Source of the DNA: Nitrospira sp.
Lineage (GTDB): Bacteria > Nitrospirota > Nitrospiria > Nitrospirales > Nitrospiraceae
Length of the DNA stretch: 5,415 bases
Assembly: GCA_016873525.1 (NCBI GenBank)
Contig: VGXD01000160.1
Coordinates: 1 to 5,415 of the forward strand
Reading direction: 5' to 3'
In this document: in pieces, positions 1 through 5,415 of the stretch
How positions within the stretch are numbered: the stretch's first letter is position 1
Layout: every line of letters begins with the position of its first letter
Position numbers and translations under genes: made by a program
Notes under the pieces: model-generated
What the model was told of the DNA's origin: nothing
Databases searched by the model: none
What the model saw: only the letters and a program-made list of their open reading frames with translations

Positions 1-2008
1 CTTTGATCATCGGGTTGATGGCGGGGCCGGCCGTATCCTTATACGGATCGCCCACGGTATCCCCCGTCACGGCCGCCTTATGCGTATCGCTGCCCTTCTT
101 GCCTTGCTCCTCGATGTACTTCTTGGCATTATCCCAAGCCCCGCCACCGCTGGTCATGGAGATGGCGACAAAGAGCCCCGTGACGATGCTGCCGACCAGG
201 ACCCCGCCCAAAGCTTGCGGCCCCAAGATCACGCCGACCAGAATGGGAGCCACGACCGGGATGGCGCCGGGGATCATCATCTCCTTGATGGCGGCCTTCG
301 TGACAATGTCCACGCAGGTCCCGTACTCGGGTTTTCCCGTCCCCTCCATAATCCCCTTGATGGTGCGGAACTGCCGTCTGACTTCTTCGACAATCAAACC
401 GGCGGCCTGGCCGACCGCCTTCATACACATCGAGCCGAAGAGGAACGGCAACATGCCGCCTAAAAACAGTCCGACCAGCACCTTGGGGTTCGAGAGATCG
501 AACGCCATGCCCTTGCTCTGCCCCTCCACCGCCCTCGCATACTCCGCAAACAAGACCACCGCAGCCAGGCCGGCCGATCCGATGGCGTAGCCCTTGGTCA
601 CGGCTTTCGTCGTATTGCCCACGGCGTCCAGCGGATCGGTGATGTCGCGGACTTCCTTGCCCAGATGGGACATTTCCGCGATGCCGCCCGCATTGTCGGT
701 GATCGGGCCGAAAGCGTCGATGGCCACCACAATGCCCGCCATCGACAACATGGAGACGGCCGCCACCGCAACCCCGTAGAGCCCGCCCTGCTCCGCTCCG
801 CCGCAGAGCCAGTAGCTGCCGAGAATCGCCGAGGCAATCACCACCACCGGCCAGGCCGTGGACTGCATGCCGACGGCCAAGCCCGCAATGATGTTGGTGG
901 CGTGGCCCGTTTCACTGGCCTTGGCAATGTCTTTCACCGGCGCGTAACTCTTGGAGGTGTAATAGTCGGTAATGAAGACCAGCGCCAGCGTGACCGCCAG
1001 CCCCACCAGAGCCGCCAGGTAATAGCTCCCCCCGCTGACTCCGCCGACGCCATCCATCATCTTGATGGTTACCGGATAGAAGCCCACGGCAGAGATCCCG
1101 CCGGCCACGAAGAGTCCCTTGTAGAGCGCCGTCATAATCCCGCCGCCAGGCCCTGCCTTGACGAACATGATGCCGATGATGGTCGAGAGAATCGTGAGTC
1201 CTCCCAGGACCAACGGATAGAGAATGGGCGCTTCCCGCCCCTTGAACAGCGTAAAGGCCAGGACCATCGCCGCAACCGTCGTGACGGCATAGGTCTCGAA
1301 CAAGTCCGCCGCCATGCCGGCACAGTCGCCGACGTTGTCGCCGACATTGTCCGCGATCACGGCCGGATTGCGCGGGTCGTCCTCCGGAATGCCTGCCTCC
1401 ACCTTGCCGACCAGATCGGCCCCGACGTCCGCCGCCTTCGTATAGATCCCGCCCCCCACACGGGCAAAGACCGAGATCAAGCTGCCCCCGAATCCCAAAC
1501 TCAACAGCGCATGAATCGCTTTTTCCTGTCCGGCAATCGCCGAGCCGATGGCGTAAAATCCAGACAATGCCAGCAGCCCCAGGCCGATCAGCAGCAGCCC
1601 GGTGACCGCGCCGCCGCGAAACGCCACGGTGAGCGCCGCATTGAGCCCTTGATGCGCGGCTTGCGCGGTGCGGACATTGGCCCGCACGGCGATGTACATG
1701 CCCACGTAGCCGGCTGTGGCCGAGGCCCCGGCCCCCACGAGAAAGCCGACCGCTGTCAACAGCCCGAACTTGTCGGACCAGAGCCCTGCCATCCAGAGAA
1801 GCACGAACAGGCCGGCCGCCACCAACCCGACCGTCCGATATTGCCGATTCAAGTAAGCTGCCGCCCCCTCCTGGATCGCCAACGCGATCCGCTGCATATC
1901 CTTGTTGCCGGCATCGAGCTTGAAAATCCAAAATGCCAGGTAGAGACCGTAGCCGATGCCGATAGTCGCTGTGACGATCGAAAAAACAATGACGGCTGTT
2001 GCATCCAC
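1..2008 (-). CDS. hppA: K+-independent H+-translocating membrane pyrophosphatase (3' end cut by window edge)
   Basis: This integral membrane pump hydrolyses pyrophosphate to phosphate and moves protons across the cytoplasmic membrane. I translated the minus strand: 669 codons are visible with no frameshift. Family motifs are clear. The substrate-binding loop DVGADLVGKVE starts at residue 194, followed by DNVGDNVGDCAG at 220-231. DAFGPITDNAGG spans 431-442, and the C-terminal GDTVGDPYKDTAGP spans 649-662. In the monovalent-cation motif GNTTKAVT (464-471), Lys468 and Thr471 replace the Ala and Gly/Ala of K+-dependent enzymes. By established family rules this gives a K+-independent proton pump; known Na+ pumps are K+-dependent. 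About 15 further residues are probably missing past the left edge. The GTG start is firm: a GGGAGGAG ribosome site lies 6 bases upstream, an in-frame TAA sits at 2024-2026, and no other start codon lies between. It is the only gene of its unit visible here. Confidence 0.97.
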   Translation of the reverse strand, partial: MDATAVIVFSIVTATIGIGYGLYLAFWIFKLDAGNKDMQRIALAIQEGAAAYLNRQYRTVGLVAAGLFVLLWMAGLWSDKFGLLTAVGFLVGAGASATAGYVGMYIAVRANVRTAQAAHQGLNAALTVAFRGGAVTGLLLIGLGLLALSGFYAIGSAIAGQEKAIHALLSLGFGGSLISVFARVGGGIYTKAADVGADLVGKVEAGIPEDDPRNPAVIADNVGDNVGDCAGMAADLFETYAVTTVAAMVLAFTLFKGREAPILYPLVLGGLTILSTIIGIMFVKAGPGGGIMTALYKGLFVAGGISAVGFYPVTIKMMDGVGGVSGGSYYLAALVGLAVTLALVFITDYYTSKSYAPVKDIAKASETGHATNIIAGLAVGMQSTAWPVVVIASAILGSYWLCGGAEQGGLYGVAVAAVSMLSMAGIVVAIDAFGPITDNAGGIAEMSHLGKEVRDITDPLDAVGNTTKAVTKGYAIGSAGLAAVVLFAEYARAVEGQSKGMAFDLSNPKVLVGLFLGGMLPFLFGSMCMKAVGQAAGLIVEEVRRQFRTIKGIMEGTGKPEYGTCVDIVTKAAIKEMMIPGAIPVVAPILVGVILGPQALGGVLVGSIVTGLFVAISMTSGGGAWDNAKKYIEEQGKKGSDTHKAAVTGDTVGDPYKDTAGPAINPMIK

Positions 2009-2014
2009 AGAAGG

Positions 2015-2022
2015 CTCCTCCC
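2015..2022 (-). promoter_or_regulatory. Ribosome binding site of hppA
   Basis: GGGAGGAG reads on the minus strand, 6 bases before the GTG at 2008. With the in-frame TAA at 2024-2026 it fixes the GTG as the translation start, because the first in-frame ATG would be 37 codons later and would remove the first transmembrane helix. Confidence 0.85.
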
Positions 2023-2095
2023 GTTAGCGACCGATACCCCGCGCAGACGGTCCACGTTTGCTCACAACGCCCGGCCGACGCGCAAAATTTCGGTC

Positions 2096-2124
2096 ATTGT
2101 ATACAGAGCGCCGCGAATGATCAA
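2096..2124 (-). promoter_or_regulatory. Predicted sigma70-type promoter of hppA
   Basis: On the minus strand a -35 box TTGATC (2119-2124, four of six consensus bases) is separated by exactly 17 bases from a -10 box TACAAT (2096-2101, five of six). Transcription would begin near 2089 and leave an untranslated leader of about 80 bases before the GTG. The fit is good for a GC-rich genome, but it is a prediction from sequence alone. Confidence 0.55.
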
Positions 2125-2138
2125 GACGAAAGGCCCCG

Positions 2139-2156
2139 CCCCGACGTTTGCCGGGG
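2139..2156. repeat. Short inverted repeat between the divergent promoters
   Basis: CCCCG (2139-2143) and CGGGG (2152-2156) form a 5-base inverted repeat around an 8-base centre. It overlaps the -35 box of the plus-strand promoter and lies just upstream of the hppA -35 box. It could be an operator, but five GC pairs in a GC-rich region may well be chance. Confidence 0.2.
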
Positions 2157-2177
2157 TCAAAACGAATCTGCTATAGT
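2148..2177 (+). promoter_or_regulatory. Predicted sigma70-type promoter of the 84-residue protein gene
   Basis: A -35 box TTGCCG (2148-2153, four of six bases) is followed after 18 bases by a -10 box TATAGT (2172-2177, five of six). The expected transcription start near 2184 is only about 14 bases before the ATG at 2198, so the leader would hold little more than the ribosome site. It is arranged back to back with the predicted hppA promoter without overlapping it. Confidence 0.5.
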
Positions 2178-2185
2178 GGCCGGCG

Positions 2186-2191
2186 AAGGAG
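2186..2191 (+). promoter_or_regulatory. Ribosome binding site of the 84-residue protein gene
   Basis: AAGGAG lies 6 bases before the ATG at 2198. This is near-ideal spacing and is the main reason for treating the short reading frame as a real gene. Confidence 0.8.
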
Positions 2192-2197
2192 CGTGCG

Positions 2198-2452
2198 ATG
2201 GGAGTGGAGCCTGACTACATCCTGGTGGAAGAGAAAACCTTCACGGGCGAGTCCTTGACCTTGGACAATCACGTCTACAAGAACTGCGCGATCGATCGCT
2301 GCCGGGTCTATTACAGCGGCGGCCCCTTTGAGCTGATCGACACCCACATCACCAATTCGAAATTGATCCTGAATCAGCCGGCCAAGAACATCTACTCCGC
2401 CATCCAGATTTTCAAAATGAAGTCCCCCGGCTCGACCATCGTCTCCGACTGA
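2198..2452 (+). CDS. Small conserved-type hypothetical protein (84 residues), beta-helix-like
   Basis: I cannot assign a function. The protein has no signal peptide and no transmembrane segment, so it is probably cytoplasmic. Its central part (about residues 15-60) alternates short beta-type strands with Cys, Arg, Asn and Gly turns: KNCAIDRC at 28-35, VYYSGGPFEL at 37-46, then DTHITNSKLIL. The phrase YSGGPFEL and the 'needed/rare' pattern of a polar residue followed by C or F every five or so positions recall small bacterial proteins that form a single-stranded beta-helix, loosely like pentapeptide repeats. That comparison is from memory of sequence style, not a search. The C-terminal third (NIYSAIQIFKM) looks helical. 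A strong ribosome site and a plausible promoter support expression. It is transcribed away from hppA and toward the cytochrome genes, ending 35 bases from them. Confidence 0.75.
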   Translation: MGVEPDYILVEEKTFTGESLTLDNHVYKNCAIDRCRVYYSGGPFELIDTHITNSKLILNQPAKNIYSAIQIFKMKSPGSTIVSD

Positions 2453-2483
2453 CCCCCCGGACTCTGCCGAACGATCCGCCTGC

Positions 2484-2500
2484 GCCGTTACGGCAACGGC
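2484..2500. other. Small hairpin over the stop codon of the downstream cytochrome gene
   Basis: GCCGTT (2484-2489) and AACGGC (2495-2500) form a perfect 6-base stem with a 5-base loop, placed at the convergent junction and covering the TAA of the minus-strand gene. No T-run follows on either strand, so it is not a canonical intrinsic terminator. It could protect transcript ends or act with Rho, or be chance. Confidence 0.25.
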
Positions 2501-3732
2501 ACGTTGACCGCCCGCTTCACGATCGCGATCGGCTGAAAGGCCGGATCTTGAGCGCCCTTCGACGACTCCGCTTCGATTCGCTGAAGAAACGCGGGCGGAC
2601 CCGATACCGGCGCGTAACTGAGCGAGACTTCCACGTCGAATGATCGCGTATCCTTGGGGGTCGGGAACGCGAAGGTTTCGACGCGGGTCTCCTCCGGCTT
2701 GAGCACGGTGTCCTCCAGGACTTTGGTCGCCATGAAATCGAAGGCGGTTTTCTGCCCCTTGGCATCCGCAAACACGCGGCCGTAGACCCGCTGGTCGGCA
2801 AAAACGGTTTTTAAATTCTTCCCCTTGATGGTCACATCCAAGACCACCCTGGCCCAAGCCGGGTGGGTCGTGGGCAGGCTATGCGGCACGAGACTGCGGA
2901 CGGTGACCGTGACCCTGGCCTGATCGCCCTTCACCGCCGTCTCCACGTCCAGCTTCGCGGCTTCCTGCCTGAGCTTTCCGACCCGCCCGGGGAACGTATG
3001 GTTGGCTACCTTCCGCTTGTTCTCGCCGTTGGCGGACTCGCCCACCTGTTCCGGCATGTGGCAGGTTTGGCATTCCTTGCCGGACTTCGCGGTTTTGCTG
3101 CTCTCCCACCCTCCCAGCAAATCGTTGGCCTTCCCCAAATTCGCAGCCGAAGGCACCGACTGATGGCAGTTCAAACACAGATCGGATTTTCGAAAGAGTT
3201 CCAAGTCCTGAGATTGGTGAGCCAGATTCTGCACGAAGTCTTTGTAGGGGCCGAACAGGGTCTTCCCCGCTTCATACTTGGGAACAGGCGGATGGCTGGT
3301 CCGATCCACTTGCTTGATCAGATGACACTGCGCGCAGCCCACGCCATCGATGGCGGGATCGCCGGATTGCACCTGAGCGACGAACAACTGCGCCTGTTCC
3401 GGATACTCGCCGACATGCGGCGCATGACACCGGAAGCACAGCGCTTTCTCCTTACCCCCTGAAAACGCCAGGTACTCATCCAGCGAGGCCCTGAAGACCG
3501 GCGAATGGATCGAGCGAGACAGGGGGGAAGTTTCCCACTCCTCGAACACGCGTTCATGGCACCGCTTGCATTTATTCGAGCTGGGGAAGACCTTCTCCAA
3601 AGCCCCCTTTGACTTCGCCGCCTCCTCGGCCAGACCGAGCGACAGACCTCCCCAGGCAGCCGTGAGCGCCAGCGCAACGAGAACCGCAAACCCAGCCTTG
3701 CCCCTGATGCGCAACCGTCTCGCCACCCTCAT
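2488..3732 (-). CDS. Exported pentaheme c-type cytochrome, second of a tandem pair
   Basis: Electron-transfer protein with five CXXCH haem sites, numbered from the ATG at 3732 (414 residues): CKRCH 55-59, CFRCH 99-103, CAQCH 133-137, CLNCH 186-190, CQTCH 221-225. The basic N-terminus followed by a hydrophobic stretch (about 15-34) is a signal peptide or anchor, placing the haems outside the cytoplasmic membrane. The haem region resembles the cytochrome c554-like multihaem family: CHERVFEEW after haem 1, GVGCAQCHLI, LFGPY, then CQTCHMP. Residues from about 255 on are haem-free, rich in beta strands, and carry PHSLP near 283-287. I prefer the ATG because AAGGTGG sits 5 bases upstream. A GTG at 3741 is in frame, 3 codons earlier, but has no ribosome site. 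The gene follows its paralogue by 10 bases and is probably translationally coupled. Donor and acceptor are unknown. Confidence 0.93.
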   Translation of the reverse strand: MRVARRLRIRGKAGFAVLVALALTAAWGGLSLGLAEEAAKSKGALEKVFPSSNKCKRCHERVFEEWETSPLSRSIHSPVFRASLDEYLAFSGGKEKALCFRCHAPHVGEYPEQAQLFVAQVQSGDPAIDGVGCAQCHLIKQVDRTSHPPVPKYEAGKTLFGPYKDFVQNLAHQSQDLELFRKSDLCLNCHQSVPSAANLGKANDLLGGWESSKTAKSGKECQTCHMPEQVGESANGENKRKVANHTFPGRVGKLRQEAAKLDVETAVKGDQARVTVTVRSLVPHSLPTTHPAWARVVLDVTIKGKNLKTVFADQRVYGRVFADAKGQKTAFDFMATKVLEDTVLKPEETRVETFAFPTPKDTRSFDVEVSLSYAPVSGPPAFLQRIEAESSKGAQDPAFQPIAIVKRAVNVPLP

Positions 3733-3737
3733 GGCAT

Positions 3738-3744
3738 CCACCTT
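3738..3744 (-). promoter_or_regulatory. Ribosome binding site deciding the start of the second cytochrome
   Basis: AAGGTGG on the minus strand lies 5 bases before the ATG at 3732 and overlaps the TAA stop (3743-3745) of the upstream cytochrome. This arrangement favours the ATG over the in-frame GTG at 3741 and suggests coupled translation of the pair. Confidence 0.6.
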
Positions 3745-5038
3745 AGAGTGCCTTCGTACGGAACGTCAACACGCGCGCCTGCGTATACTCCTGAATGAGT
3801 GTCGCCGCAGTGGCCCGCTCTTTCTCCGTGGCAAGCGTCGCCAAATACCGCTGCTTCAGCCCCTGGTCGGGTTCCGGGATCAACGCATAGGTCAAGAGCG
3901 CTTCCACGGAGGTCGGAGCGCCCCCCGATGGAATCGTGGCCGTGAAGGGGATGCGCTTGGTCGTCCCCCCCCTGATTAACGGCTCCGGAATCGGCCCTCG
4001 GAGGATTTGCTCGAACGGCAGACCGAACCGCTTCTGTTCGGTCGAGAGAACCTGTCCCTTGGCATCCTTCACCGTGATGGTGATAAAGAATTGCTTCAGC
4101 AGCGGGTCCCCGTCAGGAAAACTGTGCGGGAGGCTGCCGGTCCGTACCAGCACCGTCCCCTCCACCACCGTCGGCGTCGCCTTGGTCTCGATGTCCACCC
4201 GAGGCATCCATTCCGCCTGTAAGTTTCGGTTTTTCAGCATGACGCCGGGAATGACCACGCCGCGGAACCAATGCCGTCCGATCGAACGGGTCATGGAGCC
4301 GCGCTTGGACGTGGAACTGCCGGTCGATGGTTCCATGTGGCAGTCCTGACAGACAGTGCCTTGGAGAATTTCGCCGGGCAGGTCGCGGCGCGTAACATCC
4401 TTGACCTTGTCGAAGTGGCAGGAGGTGCAGTAGTTGGCGCCCCGGTAGAGATCAGACTGGCTGGAGGGATGGACCAAATTCTCCTCCGGCTCCGCATAGG
4501 GCCCATACAGCACTTTCCCGGGTTGAATCTTGAACGTCGGGGGAGGAGAGGCTTGGTCCGCCACGGCATGGATCAGATGGCAGGAGGCGCAGCCGATGCC
4601 CTCCACCTCGACCTTGCCGGCCAGGACCTGTTTGGCAATCTTGTCCACGTGCTGGGGGAAGACCGTCACAGCCGGCGCATGACAGGAGAGACACTTGGCT
4701 TGCTGCTCGGCCGTCGGGTTCGTCTGGAGCCAGAGGCCGAGCACGGTTTTAAAGACCGGCGATTCCAGCGACGTGCCGTGGAGCAGGGCCGCATCGACAC
4801 GGCCGAAAGTCTTGAGGTCCGGGGTCTGCTCGCGCATCCCCTTCCATTCCTCATAGTGCCGGTCATGGCACTGTTTGCAGTCCTCCGACCGGATGAAGAC
4901 CTTCTCGATCTCCTCGACCCACTCGCTCGGCGCACGGACATCCGCGCGCTGCGCAACCGCCCGATCGCGGCCGGCCACGTACCCGACGAGCACGAACGCC
5001 AGCAGGACTCCGCCGACCAGTTTTTTCCCGACCCCCAT
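3743..5038 (-). CDS. Exported pentaheme c-type cytochrome, first of a tandem pair
   Basis: Paralogue of the next gene, 431 residues. Five haem-binding sites are visible: CKQCH 54-58, CLSCH 116-120, CASCH 150-154, CTSCH 204-208, CQDCH 230-234. The N-terminus is a clear signal sequence: basic residues, a hydrophobic core at about 7-23, and a likely signal peptidase site after AVA (27-29). The mature protein is therefore periplasmic or released outward. Shared landmarks with its partner are EKVF before haem 1, EEW after it, SPVF, CHAP, VEGIGCASCHLI, LYGPY, ENLVH, CQDCHM, and PHSFP at 304-308 in a haem-free C-terminal beta-type domain. It carries about 18 extra residues between haems 1 and 2 and is about 9 shorter between haems 4 and 5. 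The ATG has GCAGGAG 5 bases upstream. It lies 31 bases downstream of the PDZ gene, so the three probably form one operon. Redox partners are not identifiable. Confidence 0.93.
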   Translation of the reverse strand: MGVGKKLVGGVLLAFVLVGYVAGRDRAVAQRADVRAPSEWVEEIEKVFIRSEDCKQCHDRHYEEWKGMREQTPDLKTFGRVDAALLHGTSLESPVFKTVLGLWLQTNPTAEQQAKCLSCHAPAVTVFPQHVDKIAKQVLAGKVEVEGIGCASCHLIHAVADQASPPPTFKIQPGKVLYGPYAEPEENLVHPSSQSDLYRGANYCTSCHFDKVKDVTRRDLPGEILQGTVCQDCHMEPSTGSSTSKRGSMTRSIGRHWFRGVVIPGVMLKNRNLQAEWMPRVDIETKATPTVVEGTVLVRTGSLPHSFPDGDPLLKQFFITITVKDAKGQVLSTEQKRFGLPFEQILRGPIPEPLIRGGTTKRIPFTATIPSGGAPTSVEALLTYALIPEPDQGLKQRYLATLATEKERATAATLIQEYTQARVLTFRTKAL

Positions 5039-5043
5039 GCAGA

Positions 5044-5050
5044 CTCCTGC
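5044..5050 (-). promoter_or_regulatory. Ribosome binding site of the first cytochrome
   Basis: GCAGGAG on the minus strand lies 5 bases before the ATG at 5038, which supports that start. Confidence 0.75.
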
Positions 5051-5052
5051 AA

Positions 5053-5069
5053 GCCGGCCCAGGCCCGGC
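5053..5069 (-). other. GC-rich hairpin between the PDZ gene and the first cytochrome
   Basis: GCCGG (5053-5057) and CCGGC (5065-5069) form a 5-pair GC stem with a 7-base loop. It begins directly after the PDZ stop codon and ends just before the cytochrome ribosome site. There is no T-run, so it is not a standard terminator. It could be a processing or attenuation element that sets the ratio of PDZ protein to cytochromes. The short stem makes chance possible. Confidence 0.3.
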
Positions 5070-5415
5070 CTAATCTTTCACGATCCTGACGAAGTGGAAA
5101 TTGATCAGCCCCCCGACTCCCTGCACTTCGGGATCGGCCGGCTCATAGGTGCCCACGGTGAAGTTTTCGGTCGGCAGCGCCTTCTTCAAGGCCCGGCCGA
5201 AGTCGATCAGGTTTCGAACCTCGACTTTATCGATCTCCTTGATCACCGCCCTCACCTTGATGCCGGCTAGCTCGGCCGGGGTGCCCCCGATCACCTCGAA
5301 GACCACCACCCCCTCCGGCCTTTGCATCTTGAGTTCTTTTTGAATCTCCTCGTCGACCGAACCGACGACGACGCCGAACTGTTCTCCCAGACGAACCGCT
5401 TCGGCCTCCGTCATC
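5070..5415 (-). CDS. PDZ-domain protein, C-terminal part (5' end outside window)
   Basis: Only the last 114 or so residues are visible, ending at TAG 5070-5072. They look like a bacterial, circularly permuted PDZ domain, numbering from the Met at 5414. A hydrophobic start FGVVVGSV at 13-20 would form the peptide-binding loop. GVVVFEVIGGTPAELAGI follows at 35-52, then the strand and helix around IDKVEVRNLIDFGRAL. The usual 'G-L-x-x-G-D-x-I' after the Ala-Gly is replaced by IKVRAVI, so the turn is atypical. PDZ domains like this end HtrA/DegP-type periplasmic proteases and also occur in non-catalytic scaffolds. No catalytic His, Asp or Ser region lies within the window, so protease activity cannot be claimed. 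The Met at 5414 is probably internal, because it begins immediately before the domain and the window stops one base later. The gene heads the cytochrome cluster with 31 bases of spacing. Confidence 0.75.
   Translation of the reverse strand, partial: MTEAEAVRLGEQFGVVVGSVDEEIQKELKMQRPEGVVVFEVIGGTPAELAGIKVRAVIKEIDKVEVRNLIDFGRALKKALPTENFTVGTYEPADPEVQGVGGLINFHFVRIVKD

Noticed and set aside
665..2176. A 503-codon open frame on the plus strand opposite hppA, and other long frames at 3-590 (+) and 912-1931 (-).
   Set aside because: They are antisense or out-of-frame shadows of hppA, whose own frame contains every family motif. The shadow proteins are rich in Arg, His, Asp and Gln with no coherent domain, as expected from GC-rich third positions.
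2453..2500. A bidirectional intrinsic terminator in the convergent gap.
   Set aside because: Only a 6-base stem is present and no T-run follows on either strand, so a Rho-independent terminator is not supported.
2488..5038. Assigning the cytochromes to a named complex such as NrfA nitrite reductase, hydroxylamine oxidoreductase or MtrA.
   Set aside because: There is no CXXCK site, no haem-crosslinking context, and the haem count and spacing do not match those enzymes. Only membership in a broad c554-like multihaem group is supportable.
4271..5089. Open frames of 272 codons (4271-5089) and 199 codons (2863-3462) on the plus strand.
   Set aside because: Both lie opposite cytochrome genes with intact haem motifs, signal peptides and ribosome sites. 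The plus-strand products show no recognisable domain and no convincing ribosome site.
1..5415. Mobile elements, CRISPR arrays, tRNA genes or a defence system.
   Set aside because: No terminal repeats, transposase motifs, spaced direct repeats, tRNA-like cloverleafs or defence-protein motifs were visible on either strand, and genes fill nearly all the window.

Overview
The window is ordinary, densely packed chromosomal DNA from a GC-rich Gram-negative-type bacterium. Two exported pentaheme c-type cytochromes and a proton-pumping pyrophosphatase suggest an anaerobic or chemolithotrophic respirer. A Nitrospirota-like or deltaproteobacterial-like genome would fit. This is a loose inference from gene content and composition; no marker gene fixes the taxon. 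I see no mobile element, CRISPR array, tRNA, rRNA or attachment site.

Layout: (1) 1-2008, minus strand: hppA, a membrane-bound proton-translocating pyrophosphatase of the K+-independent class, starting at a GTG and running off the left edge just short of its C-terminus. (2) 2009-2197: a divergent intergenic region with a sigma70-like promoter facing each way. (3) 2198-2452, plus strand: a small conserved-looking protein of 84 residues with a beta-helix-like character and no known function. (4) 2453-2487: a 35-base convergent gap with no canonical terminator. (5) 2488-5415, minus strand: a tight gene cluster transcribed right to left. It comprises the 3' end of a PDZ-domain protein, then a 431-residue pentaheme cytochrome, then a 414-residue pentaheme cytochrome. 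The two cytochromes are paralogues of each other and lie 10 bases apart.

How the parts may work together: the PDZ protein and the two cytochromes look like one transcription unit building a periplasmic or membrane-anchored electron-transfer module. The PDZ protein is possibly a quality-control or scaffold partner. HppA would independently recover the energy of pyrophosphate as a proton gradient. The most distinctive item is the tandem pair of pentaheme cytochromes with a shared C-terminal beta-type domain and conserved non-CXXCH histidines, next to a PDZ protein. I recognise no established named system that matches it exactly, and its electron donor and acceptor cannot be read from this window.
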